A stretch of 64,000 bases of DNA from Arthrobacter sp. Edens01 (GTDB lineage Bacteria; Actinomycetota; Actinomycetes; Actinomycetales; Micrococcaceae): positions 1,735,030 through 1,799,029 of the forward strand of contig NZ_LKIU01000005.1 in assembly GCF_001307035.1 (NCBI RefSeq). The letters run 5' to 3'. Within the stretch, counting starts at the first letter, position 1. The number at the start of each line of letters is the position of its first letter. Made by a program: the position numbers and the translations under genes. This document shows positions 1 to 8,127 of this stretch, one piece after another. A model generated the notes under the pieces. It had not been told where the DNA came from, made no database searches, and was given only the letters and a program-made list of their open reading frames with translations.

Positions 1-230
1 CCGCGTCCTCCTCCTCGTCGGCGGAAGAAATCCTGGCGTTCTACACCGCGCATTTCGAGAAGCTCGGATTCACCGCCCTTGAGGGCGACGCCGTGGACTC
101 AACACCGGCCAAGGACTTTGCCCGCACCACGGACTCAGAGACCGAGACCGCGAACGTTTCCGTGATCACACGGGAGGGCAGCTCGATCTACACAGTCGGG
201 GCCAACGTACTTCCCGGCACCGCAGAATAG
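1..230 (+). CDS. C-terminal end of an unidentified protein (5' partial)
   Basis: The reading frame (codons start at base 3) enters from outside the window and stops at TAG 228-230, leaving about 75 residues. It opens with an Ala/Ser-rich stretch that looks like a flexible linker, followed by a small folded-looking segment and the end VLPGTAE. I do not recognise the family. The Ser-rich linker is the kind that often joins a signal peptide or lipid anchor to an extracytoplasmic domain, but the N-terminus is missing, so that is only a guess. The polyprenyl synthase starts 12 bp downstream on the same strand, so the two are probably cotranscribed. Confidence 0.6.
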   Translation, partial: ASSSSSAEEILAFYTAHFEKLGFTALEGDAVDSTPAKDFARTTDSETETANVSVITREGSSIYTVGANVLPGTAE

Positions 231-242
231 GACAGACATTCA

Positions 243-1379
243 ATGAGCCAGGCACCCGCGGAGTCGGACGCAAACCGGGAGAAAAAGGGCGCGGAAGAAA
301 CTGCCGCCCTCGAACAGACTGCCTACCGGCAGGCCCTTTCCTCCGACCTTGAGCAGTTCCTGGGCCGGCAGCGTGAAGTCCTGGAGGACGTTTCGGCGGA
401 GTCCCTCCCTCTCCTGGGCGCAGTACATACCCTGGCGCAGGGCGGAAAGCGGCTGCGGGCGCTGCTGAACTACTGGGGCTGGCGGGGAGCCGGCGGCGAG
501 GCGCTGGGCGAACCGGCTGTCCGGGCCGGAGTCGCCCTGGAACTGTTCCAGAGCGCTGCCCTGATCCATGACGACATCATCGACCGTTCCGATACCCGCC
601 GGGGAGCGCCGAGTGTGCACCGGCACTTCAGCAACCGCCATGCTGAAGCCGACTGGTTCCTGGACGGCACGCATTTCGGTTCCTCTGCCGCCATCCTTGC
701 CGGAGACCTGTGCCTGTCCCTCAGCGAGGAAGCCTTTGCTTCCGTGGGCGAGAGGGCGGCGTACAACACGCGGGCCCGTTCGGTTTTCAACCGGATGCGC
801 ACGGAAGTGATGGCAGGCCAGTACCTCGACATCCTGGAAGAGGTGGTCGGCCCCGGCCATGAACCCGAGCATGCCGTGATACGCGCCAGGAACATCCTGC
901 GCTACAAATCCGCCAAGTACAGCATTGAGCATCCACTGGTCATTGGCGGGGCCCTGGCCGGTGCCGGCGATGAGCTTCTCACGGCCTACTCCGCCTTCGC
1001 GCTGCCGCTCGGGGAAGCCTTCCAGCTCCGGGATGACGTCCTGGGGGTCTTCGGTGATCCCGAGGTCACGGGGAAACCGGCCGGGGACGACCTGCGTGAA
1101 GGTAAACGGACCGTGCTCATTGCCTACGCCCTGAGCGCCGGGTCCGGCGCAGTCCGGAAGGAAATCACGGACAAGCTCGGTCAGCCGGACCTGGACGATG
1201 CCGCCGTGCAGTCGCTGCGGGCAGCGATCGAAGACAGCGGAGCGCTGGCCACCACCGAAGCCCTGATAGCAGAGCACACCGAGCAGGCCTTCAACACCCT
1301 GGCCGCGCTTGCGGTGGATGAGCAGACCCGCTCGGCGCTTGGGTCACTCGCGCATGCAGCAGTGACCCGTACCGCCTAG
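243..1379 (+). CDS. idsA: Polyprenyl (geranylgeranyl-type) diphosphate synthase
   Basis: Trans-isoprenyl diphosphate synthase of 378 residues. It condenses isopentenyl diphosphate with allylic diphosphates to make the prenyl chains used for quinones, carotenoids or wall-lipid carriers. Visible motifs are GGKR (about 67-70), the first Asp-rich motif DDIID (110-114, in LIHDDIIDRSDTRRG) and the second Asp motif in QLRDDVLGVFGD (about 261-272). Length is normal. An AGGA lies about 10 bp before the ATG. The gene is followed convergently by the Rv2175c-like gene, as in M. tuberculosis, where idsA2, Rv2175c and pknL sit together; the symbol rests on that synteny. Product chain length cannot be read from the sequence. 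Confidence 0.92.
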   Translation: MSQAPAESDANREKKGAEETAALEQTAYRQALSSDLEQFLGRQREVLEDVSAESLPLLGAVHTLAQGGKRLRALLNYWGWRGAGGEALGEPAVRAGVALELFQSAALIHDDIIDRSDTRRGAPSVHRHFSNRHAEADWFLDGTHFGSSAAILAGDLCLSLSEEAFASVGERAAYNTRARSVFNRMRTEVMAGQYLDILEEVVGPGHEPEHAVIRARNILRYKSAKYSIEHPLVIGGALAGAGDELLTAYSAFALPLGEAFQLRDDVLGVFGDPEVTGKPAGDDLREGKRTVLIAYALSAGSGAVRKEITDKLGQPDLDDAAVQSLRAAIEDSGALATTEALIAEHTEQAFNTLAALAVDEQTRSALGSLAHAAVTRTA

Positions 1380-1383
1380 CCGG

Positions 1384-1737
1384 TTACCAGGCCAGGGCCT
1401 GGGCCCTGCGGCGGATTTCCGTCTTGCGGCCTTCCTTGAGGGCGTCCACCGGACGCCCGGGCAGAGTCTCGTCGGCTGTGAACAGCCAGCGGAGCATCTC
1501 TTCATCAGAGAAGCCTGCATCCGTCAGCACAGAGATAGTTCCCTTAAGGCTGTCAAGGATGGCGCCGTCATTGATGAATTCGGCGGGCACGCTTCGGATT
1601 TTACGGTCCCCCAGGCGTACTGCCAGGAGGGCACGTTCTTCCAGCAGGCTGTGTACCTTGCTGATTGTTACGTCTAGTTGTTCAGCCACATCGGGCAGGG
1701 TTAGCCAGTCGGAAACCAGTTCCTCGAGTTCATTCAC
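1384..1737 (-). CDS. Rv2175c-family DNA-binding protein (PknL substrate family)
   Basis: A 117-residue protein with a winged helix-turn-helix-like N-terminal half (WLTLPDVAEQLDVTISKVHSLLEE, split by the turn) and a C-terminal helical part ending in RRRAQALAW. It matches the Rv2175c family. In M. tuberculosis Rv2175c is a DNA-binding protein phosphorylated by the neighbouring kinase PknL, and phosphorylation abolishes DNA binding (established for that organism). Here the kinase lies two genes away, with the LysM enzyme in between. The start is GTG at 1737; an ATG four bases further in is out of frame. Only 4 bp separate its end from the end of idsA, so the two genes converge. Targets are unknown. 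Confidence 0.85.
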   Translation of the reverse strand: MNELEELVSDWLTLPDVAEQLDVTISKVHSLLEERALLAVRLGDRKIRSVPAEFINDGAILDSLKGTISVLTDAGFSDEEMLRWLFTADETLPGRPVDALKEGRKTEIRRRAQALAW

Positions 1738-1861
1738 GTTCCCAAGATTGCCACGGCGGCATCATTACGGGCCAGTCGGGACCCTTATCCGCTGCTCCCG
1801 CGCACCCATATGTTCACGTCCGGGTATTGCGGATCACCTTTTCTCGTGTAAATTCGCATAA

Positions 1862-1897
1862 GTCACAGTAATCACATCTGTAACACTCGTATCACTA
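1862..1897 (+). promoter_or_regulatory. Four consecutive 9-bp direct repeats, MtrA-like operator array
   Basis: Four back-to-back 9-mers read GTCACAGTA, ATCACATCT, GTAACACTC and GTATCACTA, sharing roughly (G/A)T(C/A)ACA in the first six positions. They lie about 50-80 bp upstream of the LysM/transglycosylase start and between divergent genes. The M. tuberculosis response regulator MtrA is reported to bind direct repeats resembling GTCACAgcg in front of dnaA and wall-enzyme genes. The match in repeat unit, period and type of downstream gene makes this a candidate MtrA array. Binding is inferred, not shown. Confidence 0.5.
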
Positions 1898-1944
1898 CTT
1901 GTTTTTTGTCCCACGGACTGCGGTAAAGGCCGCGCCGCCAACAG

Positions 1945-3321
1945 ATGAGGAAACAACCCGTTATGACAGTGCAGCCCACTGCAAAGCCGCGCACCGCGGC
2001 TTTGCCCCGCAAACTGAGTGTCGCGGTAACAACTGCAGCGATACCGGCCGTCATGATGTCCTCACTTGCCCTGGCCGAACCTGCGCAGGCTGCTCCTGCC
2101 CCGTCTCCGTCAAAGGCGCTGTTCCCGCAGCTCCCGCTTCAGGCGAAGAAGCAGCTCACCGGTGCGCTCATTCCCGCCTCACAGCTGGCAGCCCAGGTTC
2201 CTGCCACTGTGGCCGCCGAATCCGCTGCCCCGGCAACCCATCGGATCGTTCCCGGTGACACGGTAAGCTCCATCGCAGCGCGTTACGGCCTGGATCTGAA
2301 CGAGGTGCTGCGGATCAACAACCTCACACCCACGTCCATCATTTTCGCCGGCAAGGAACTCAAGCTCACCGGCACGGCAACCGCACCCGCTGCTGAAGCA
2401 CCGGCCAAGGGCACCTACACGGTGGAAGCCGGTGACACGCTGAGCGCCATCGCTGCCAAGCACGACGTGAGCCTGGCCTCCGTCCTGAAGGCAAACGGCC
2501 TGAGCATGACGTCCGTGATTCATCCCGGGCAGCAAATCGCCGTCGACGGTGCAGCCCCGTCAGCTCCGTCCGCGCCCGCAGCCGCCCCAAGTGCCCCTGC
2601 CGCACCCGCGCCTGCCTCCGCGGGAACCTACACCGTGGTACCCGGAGACACGCTCGGCGCTATTGCGGCGCGTCACGGCGTGAGCCTGCAAACCGTGCTG
2701 GAGGCTAACAACCTCAGCATGACCTCCATCATCCGCCCCGGCCAGAAGCTCTCCCTCAGCGGTTCATCCACCATCACCACGGCATCGTCCACACCTGCTG
2801 CTCCGGCTGCTCCGGCCGCGGCTGAGGCTCCGACGGACCTCGTGCCCAGCACGTTCCTGCACTACACGTACCCGCAGCACGTGGTGGCCAACGCCAACCT
2901 CAACAAGCAGGCACTGAACGCAGTTGCTGTGCCTTCGCGGGCACAGATGCAGCAGATGGTCGCTGACACCGCTGTCTCCATGGGTGTGGATCCGGCTCTG
3001 GCACAGGCCTTCGCCCTGCAGGAGTCCGGTTTCGACCAGCGCGCCGTTTCCCCGGCAAACGCCATCGGCACCATGCAGGTCATCCCCTCCTCCGGCGAAT
3101 GGGCTTCGGACCTGGTCGGCCGCCAGCTGAACCTGCTTGACCCGCAGGACAACGTGACGGCAGGTGTGGCGATTATCCGCGCGCTCGTCCGCACCAGCCC
3201 GAGCCTGGAAGTCGCTATCGCTTCCTACTACCAGGGCCAGTACTCAGTTACCACGCAGGGCATGTACCCGGACACGCAGGCATATGTTGCCTCTGTCCTG
3301 GCCCACCGCTCGGGCTTCTAA
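1945..3321 (+). CDS. Secreted LysM x3 / transglycosylase-like cell-wall hydrolase
   Basis: Protein of 458 residues that should act outside the membrane on peptidoglycan. It has an N-terminal signal sequence with a hydrophobic core (about 24-45) ending near AEPAQAA. Three LysM peptidoglycan-binding repeats follow at about 99-141, 157-200 and 228-271, separated by Ala/Pro/Ser linkers. A C-terminal SLT-type domain (about 335-458) has the catalytic-Glu motif FALQESGF (E360) and the GTMQVIP motif typical of lytic transglycosylases. An in-frame ATG at 1963, preceded by AGGA, is an alternative start that keeps the whole signal peptide. The 9-bp repeat array lies just upstream and a strong hairpin terminator downstream, so it is probably monocistronic. 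Confidence 0.9.
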   Translation: MRKQPVMTVQPTAKPRTAALPRKLSVAVTTAAIPAVMMSSLALAEPAQAAPAPSPSKALFPQLPLQAKKQLTGALIPASQLAAQVPATVAAESAAPATHRIVPGDTVSSIAARYGLDLNEVLRINNLTPTSIIFAGKELKLTGTATAPAAEAPAKGTYTVEAGDTLSAIAAKHDVSLASVLKANGLSMTSVIHPGQQIAVDGAAPSAPSAPAAAPSAPAAPAPASAGTYTVVPGDTLGAIAARHGVSLQTVLEANNLSMTSIIRPGQKLSLSGSSTITTASSTPAAPAAPAAAEAPTDLVPSTFLHYTYPQHVVANANLNKQALNAVAVPSRAQMQQMVADTAVSMGVDPALAQAFALQESGFDQRAVSPANAIGTMQVIPSSGEWASDLVGRQLNLLDPQDNVTAGVAIIRALVRTSPSLEVAIASYYQGQYSVTTQGMYPDTQAYVASVLAHRSGF

Positions 3322-3338
3322 AGCGGTCCCAGGCAAAC

Positions 3339-3390
3339 CGGGCAGGCGGTGGATCGGGTGTCGATCCGCCGCCTGCCCGTTCTCGCTTAT
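3339..3390 (+). terminator. Rho-independent terminator after the LysM gene
   Basis: An 18-bp stem (3339-3356 pairing with 3362-3379, one G-T wobble) with a 5-base loop is followed by TTCTCGCTT. It begins 17 bp after the stop codon of the LysM gene and ends just before the kinase start, which suggests that the kinase has its own promoter or depends on read-through. Confidence 0.8.
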
Positions 3391-3413
3391 AGGATCAAAG
3401 GGTGCATGAGCCC

Positions 3414-5501
3414 GTGAGTGACCCACTTCTGGAAACCCTGGTAGACAACCGCTACCTGGTGCGTTCCCGCATCGCCCGCGGCGGAATGTCCACCGTCTAC
3501 CTGGCCACGGACACCCGGCTGGACCGCGACGTCGCACTGAAGGTGCTGTATCCCCATCTGGCCGCTGACCGGGGATTCCTGGACCGGTTCGAGCGCGAGG
3601 CGAAGTCCGCGGCACGGCTGTCCCACCCGCACGTCGTCGGCGTCCTTGACCAGGGAGTGACCGAGTCCCTGTCCTACCTGGTGATGGAATACGTGCCCGG
3701 TCGCACCCTCCGCGACGTCCTCAATGAGCGCCGTGTGCTGACGCCGCGCCTGGCGCTGGCCATGATGGACGCGGTGGTGGACGGCCTGGCCGCTGCCCAC
3801 GAAGCCGGTCTGGTCCACCGGGACGTCAAACCCGAAAACGTACTGCTCGCCGGCAGCGGTGCCATCAAGATCGCGGACTTCGGCCTGGCACGTGCGGTCA
3901 CCACCAGCACCAATACGGGCACGCTGGTCGGCACGGTCGCCTACCTTGCACCCGAACTCGTAACCGGCGCCGGGGCGGATGCGCGCAGCGACATCTACTC
4001 CGCCGGGATCATGCTCTACGAAATGCTGACCGGGTCCCAGCCTTTCACCGGTGAAGTACCCATCCAGGTTGCCTTCGCGCATGTGCATTCCTCCGTGCCC
4101 GCACCCTCCCAGGCCTGCCCAGGACTCGCCGAGGACCTGGATGAACTGGTCCTTTGGTGCACGTCGCAGGATCCCGAAGACCGTCCGGTGGACGGTCGGG
4201 CACTGCTGGGCGAACTGCGGCACATCCGAACCTCACTCACCGACGAGCAGCTGGATTTCCATGCTCCGGGGACCTTGGAAGCCCACCCTGAGGCACCCGG
4301 CCGCAACGAGAGGACCACCGTCATCGCGCCGGCGCCCTCGGGGGCTACCGAAGTGATCAGCCGCGGCGAGCCCAACGGCACCGAGGTCCTGCAGCGTACC
4401 GACAACGCCACCACTGTCCTGGGCCGAACCGGGACCGCTGCCGTTCCGGCTTACCAGCCCGAAGAGGACGGTTACGGCGCAGATGAGGACGATGGCTATT
4501 CGGAGCCTTCCGGCTGGGCAGGCAGGCGCCAGGCCCGGCGGAACTTCAAGGCAAGCCAGAAACAGGCGAACCGGGATGCCCAGCGGCCTGAAGTCTCCCT
4601 GCGCTCAGGCCGTCCCCGCAGGCGTGGCGTACTCCTGGCCCTCCTGCTTGCCCTGCTGGTAGCCGCAGCCGCGTTCACGGGGTGGTTCTTCGGGGCCGGC
4701 CCAGGAGCCCTTGTGACTATTCCCGAAGTGTCCAACAGTTCTGTCGAGGCTGCCGGCAGCCGGCTGGGCGAGGAGGGGCTCCGCTACACCACGAATGAGG
4801 TCTACGACGAGGTGGTTGCTGCAGGACTGGTTGTGGGAACCGATCCTGCCGCTGCACAGCAGGTCCGCCGGTTTCAGCCGGTGACCATGCTGGTCTCCCG
4901 CGGACCCGAACTCTTCACTGTGCCCAACGTGATCCAGCGTCCCCTGGAGTCAGCGGAAGAGAACCTCGTTGACGCAGGGCTGGCCCTGGGCACGGTGACC
5001 GAAGAATTCAGTGAATCGGTCCCCGCCGGACAGGTAATCTCGCAGGTGCCGGCCGCCGACGCCGATCTCCGCCGCGGGACGCCGGTGGATCTGACCGTTT
5101 CCAAGGGCCCCGCCCCGGTGGAGGTCCCGGATGTTACCGGCAAGAGCGAGCAGGAAGCGGTGCGGCTGATCGAAGACGCCGGGCTGGAGGCCACTGTCTC
5201 TCCCGAGCGCGTGAACAGTGCTGACATACCCAAGGGGTCCGTCGCATCCCAGAACCCGGCCTCCGGCCTGGTGGAACGCGGCGGAACAGTTACCCTCACG
5301 CTCTCTGACGGCCCGCGGATGGTCCAGGTGCCCAGCTACGTGGGCAAACAGGCAGACACTGCACGGCGTGAACTCGAGGCCCTGGGCTTCAAGGTGGAGG
5401 TCAACGAGATCCTGGGCGGGTTCTTCGGTACCGTCCGTGCCCAGGATCCCTCCGGCGGCTCCGTGCCGGAGGGCTCAGTCATCACCCTGACCGTCGTGTA
5501 G
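3414..5501 (+). CDS. pknL: Membrane Ser/Thr protein kinase with four PASTA domains (PknL locus)
   Basis: Hanks-type kinase, single membrane pass, extracellular PASTA repeats. Counting from an upstream GTG at 3402, the kinase domain covers about residues 15-280, with the glycine loop IARGGMSTVY, Lys47 (VALK), HRDVKPEN (139-146), DFG (159-161) and an APE motif. An acidic linker and a basic patch lead to a hydrophobic segment at about 408-430. Four PASTA repeats fill 440-699. I prefer GTG 3414 because AAAGGG lies at a proper distance; for GTG 3402 it would touch the start codon. Gene order (idsA, Rv2175c, kinase, DAHP synthase) matches pknL of M. tuberculosis, but mycobacterial PknL lacks PASTA repeats, which are known from PknB, so the symbol is positional. 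PASTA repeats bind muropeptides or lipid II in other bacteria. Confidence 0.9.
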   Translation: MSDPLLETLVDNRYLVRSRIARGGMSTVYLATDTRLDRDVALKVLYPHLAADRGFLDRFEREAKSAARLSHPHVVGVLDQGVTESLSYLVMEYVPGRTLRDVLNERRVLTPRLALAMMDAVVDGLAAAHEAGLVHRDVKPENVLLAGSGAIKIADFGLARAVTTSTNTGTLVGTVAYLAPELVTGAGADARSDIYSAGIMLYEMLTGSQPFTGEVPIQVAFAHVHSSVPAPSQACPGLAEDLDELVLWCTSQDPEDRPVDGRALLGELRHIRTSLTDEQLDFHAPGTLEAHPEAPGRNERTTVIAPAPSGATEVISRGEPNGTEVLQRTDNATTVLGRTGTAAVPAYQPEEDGYGADEDDGYSEPSGWAGRRQARRNFKASQKQANRDAQRPEVSLRSGRPRRRGVLLALLLALLVAAAAFTGWFFGAGPGALVTIPEVSNSSVEAAGSRLGEEGLRYTTNEVYDEVVAAGLVVGTDPAAAQQVRRFQPVTMLVSRGPELFTVPNVIQRPLESAEENLVDAGLALGTVTEEFSESVPAGQVISQVPAADADLRRGTPVDLTVSKGPAPVEVPDVTGKSEQEAVRLIEDAGLEATVSPERVNSADIPKGSVASQNPASGLVERGGTVTLTLSDGPRMVQVPSYVGKQADTARRELEALGFKVEVNEILGGFFGTVRAQDPSGGSVPEGSVITLTVV

Positions 5502-5532
5502 GACACCGCAGCACCCTGATGCGGTCAACCGG

Positions 5533-5569
5533 CCGGGGCTCCGCGCAAAGTACCTCAGCGAAGCCCCGG
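5533..5569. terminator. Possible bidirectional hairpin between convergent genes
   Basis: The 8-bp inverted repeat CCGGGGCT (5533-5540) / AGCCCCGG (5562-5569) with a 21-base loop lies in the 79-bp gap where the kinase and the DAHP synthase genes converge. There is no T tract, so its terminator role is tentative. Confidence 0.35.
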
Positions 5570-5580
5570 ACCAATCGACG

Positions 5581-6969
5581 CTAGTTCTTTTCCGCCAGGG
5601 CCCCGGCTACAAGGAATGCCATCTCCAGGGACTGCATGTGGTTCAGGCGCGGATCGCATACCGATTCGTACCCGTCTGCGAAGGCTTCCTGGTCCACGGG
5701 GTCCGCTCCGCCCAGGCACTCTGAGACGTCGTCGCCGGTCATCTCAACATGCAGGCCGCCGGGGAACGTCCCCAGTTCGTTGTGCACTTCGAAGAATCCG
5801 CGGACTTCGTCCATGACGTCGTCGAAGTTACGGGTCTTGTAACCGTTCGGGGACGTGACAGTGTTGCCGTGCATGGGGTCGGTGACCCAGAGGACCTGGG
5901 CGCCGGAAGCGGTGACTTTCTCCACCAGCGCGGGAAGCTTCTCCCGGATATTCTTCGCGCCCATGCGGGTGATGAACGTGAGGCGTCCTGGTTCGCGCTC
6001 CGGATCCAGCTTGTCGATCAGTGCCAGTGCGTCCTCGGCCGTGCTGTTCGGGCCGAGCTTTACGCCAATCGGGTTGCGTACCCGGGACAGGAAATCCACG
6101 TGCGCGGAATCGAGGTCCCTGGTGCGTTCACCGATCCAGAGGAAATGGGCCGAGGTGTCGTAGGGGTAGCCCGTCCGTGAGTCGATGCGGGTCAGGGCAC
6201 GCTCGTAGTCCAGCAGGAGTGCTTCGTGGCTGGCAAAGAACTCGACGCGCTTGAGTGCCTCAAAGTCCGCCCCGCACACATCCATGAAGCGCACGGCGCG
6301 GTCGATGTCCCGGGCCAGGGACTCGTAGCGGGAGTGTGCCGGGTTTGCTGTGAAGCCGCGGTTCCAGTGGTGGACCAGCCGGAGGTCGGCAAACCCGCCC
6401 TGGGTAAAAGCGCGGATCAGGTTCAGGGTGGAAGCGGAGGTGTGGTAGGCCCGGACCATGCGGGCCGGGTCATGCCGCCGGGATTCAGGAGTGAATTCAT
6501 ATCCGTTGACCATGTCCCCGCGGTACGCCGGGAGCGTGACGCCGTCGCGGGTTTCCTCGTTGGAGGACCGCGGCTTGGCGAACTGGCCCGCCATCCGCCC
6601 CATCTTGATGACGGGCAGGGAAGCACCGTAGGTCAGCACCACTGACATCTGGAGGATGGTCCGGACCCGCGCACTGATCTTGTCGGCCGTAGCAGCCTCG
6701 AAGGTCTCGGCGCAGTCGCCGCCCTGCAGCAGGAAGGCCTTGCCCTGCGCTGCCTGGGCCAGACGGTCACGCAGGATGTCCACCTCACCGGCGAACACCA
6801 GCGGAGGCACCATGGAGAGTTCGGCGACTGCCGCGGCATACCCGGGATCCTCGTGCCAGGTGGGCTGCTGGGAAATCGGCAGCGACCGCCAGTTATCCAG
6901 TCCGGGATAGACGGCGGCTCCGGAGGACGGCGGGAAACTGGGATCGAGATCAGCAGGTTTTTGGCTCAC
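5581..6969 (-). CDS. aroG: 3-deoxy-7-phosphoheptulonate synthase, class II
   Basis: A 462-residue class II (plant-type) DAHP synthase, the first enzyme of the shikimate pathway, joining phosphoenolpyruvate and erythrose 4-phosphate. Family signatures are seen throughout: QQPTWHEDPGYAAAVAEL near the N-terminus, LLQGGDCAETF, the basic KMGRMAGQFAKPRSS segment, GVKLGPNST and WVTDPMHGNT in the C-terminal half, and the Cys in CGADFEALK. Length is normal. The proposed GTG start at 6969 touches an AAGGA, so initiation may be slightly different. The gene stands at the position of Rv2178c in the M. tuberculosis order. Feedback sensitivity cannot be judged from the sequence. Confidence 0.95.
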   Translation of the reverse strand: MSQKPADLDPSFPPSSGAAVYPGLDNWRSLPISQQPTWHEDPGYAAAVAELSMVPPLVFAGEVDILRDRLAQAAQGKAFLLQGGDCAETFEAATADKISARVRTILQMSVVLTYGASLPVIKMGRMAGQFAKPRSSNEETRDGVTLPAYRGDMVNGYEFTPESRRHDPARMVRAYHTSASTLNLIRAFTQGGFADLRLVHHWNRGFTANPAHSRYESLARDIDRAVRFMDVCGADFEALKRVEFFASHEALLLDYERALTRIDSRTGYPYDTSAHFLWIGERTRDLDSAHVDFLSRVRNPIGVKLGPNSTAEDALALIDKLDPEREPGRLTFITRMGAKNIREKLPALVEKVTASGAQVLWVTDPMHGNTVTSPNGYKTRNFDDVMDEVRGFFEVHNELGTFPGGLHVEMTGDDVSECLGGADPVDQEAFADGYESVCDPRLNHMQSLEMAFLVAGALAEKN

Positions 6970-7036
6970 TCCTTAACCCTACTTCGCGGCGGAGCAAGGC
7001 TGCGATCCGATGTGTCCTGTTACGCAGTATGCCGGG

Positions 7037-7960
7037 CTAGGCGCTGTGGGGGCTCTGGGCTGATCCGTCCGAAGAGTTCTCCCCTGGCTGGCGCGGGTCC
7101 TCTTCAGCTGCGGGGCTGGCCGGCTCGGCGGGAACCGGGCCGCCGATCAGGGTGACTTCCCCGGGTTCCTTGGCGGAAGGCCGGCGGACAACCCCGGGGC
7201 CAACTCCCGGTTCGGGGGTTTCGGCGTGCGGCAGGCGAACGGCGGCGCTGCGGGATTCGGCCGATTTGGAAGCCTTTCGGGCAGCTGCCATCTTGTCCTT
7301 GACCGTGCTGGCATACACGTCGACGTACTCCTGCCCGGAGAGGCGCATGAGCTCGTACATGATTTCGTCCGTCACGGAGCGCTGGACGAAGCGGTCGTTT
7401 TCGAGGCCTGCGTAGCGGGAGAAATCGAGGGGTTCTCCGACGATGATCCCGATCCTGCGGATATTCGGGATCCTGCGTCCAATCGGCTGGACCTTGTCGG
7501 TGCCGATCATGGCCACGGGAATCACCGGGACCCCGGTCTGCAGTGCCATCTTTGCCACGCCCGTTTTGCCCCGGTACAGGCGTCCGTCCGGGCTGCGCGT
7601 GCCTTCGGGATAAATCCCCAGGAGGTTGCCGCCCTCAAGGACCTTTACCCCTGCACGCAGCGCTGCCTCGGAGGCCGCACCGCCGGAACGGTCGATGGGC
7701 AGCTGGTTCGTGAGCCGGAAGAAGGCCGCAGTCAGTTTGCCTTTGATGCCCCGTCCGGTGAAGTACTCGGACTTCGCCAGGAAGCTCACCGGGCGCGGAA
7801 CGGCCAGCGGCAGGAAGATGGAGTCTGAGAAGGAGAGATGGTTGCTGACGAGGATCGCCGGCCCTGTGGCAGGAACGTTGTCCATGCCCTTGACCCATGG
7901 CCTGAACAGGAGGTTCACCACCGGTCCGATGAAAATCGTCTTCATCACCCAATAGAACAC
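7037..7960 (-). CDS. plsC: 1-acyl-sn-glycerol-3-phosphate acyltransferase family protein
   Basis: A 307-residue PlsC-type acyltransferase that would acylate lysophosphatidic acid at the inner membrane. The HX4D catalytic motif NHLSFSD, the FLAKSEYF segment and the glycerophosphate-binding motif YPEGTRSPDG are all present, as is VIPVAMIGT. An amphipathic start (FYWVMKTIF) and a disordered, Pro/Ala/Glu-rich C-terminal tail of about 70 residues, beginning after KDKMAAARKA, flank the domain. I chose GTG at 7960, which has GGGAG 10 bp upstream; the frame is open to an ATG at 7990, but homologues start near this FYW segment. Divergent from the esterase gene. Substrate specificity is not visible. 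Confidence 0.88.
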   Translation of the reverse strand: MFYWVMKTIFIGPVVNLLFRPWVKGMDNVPATGPAILVSNHLSFSDSIFLPLAVPRPVSFLAKSEYFTGRGIKGKLTAAFFRLTNQLPIDRSGGAASEAALRAGVKVLEGGNLLGIYPEGTRSPDGRLYRGKTGVAKMALQTGVPVIPVAMIGTDKVQPIGRRIPNIRRIGIIVGEPLDFSRYAGLENDRFVQRSVTDEIMYELMRLSGQEYVDVYASTVKDKMAAARKASKSAESRSAAVRLPHAETPEPGVGPGVVRRPSAKEPGEVTLIGGPVPAEPASPAAEEDPRQPGENSSDGSAQSPHSA

Positions 7961-8127
7961 GCGGCCAGCTCTCCCGTCCGGACAAAACAATATGACGAAC
8001 CCGTTTGGCTCCTCTTAGTACTACTGTAAGGGCCGCAGCGGCACCGTAGAATTTCAGCCGCGGCTGACACGGGCAACTTTGTTTCCGGCGGGGTGGAAAA
8101 TCACTCGCCTAATGCAACCATAGAGAC

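Noticed and set aside
1738..1944. A c-di-AMP (ydaO-type) riboswitch in front of the LysM wall enzyme
   Set aside because: Such riboswitches often precede actinobacterial wall hydrolases, but I see none of the conserved core sequences here; the gap is AT-richer and dominated by the 9-bp repeats.
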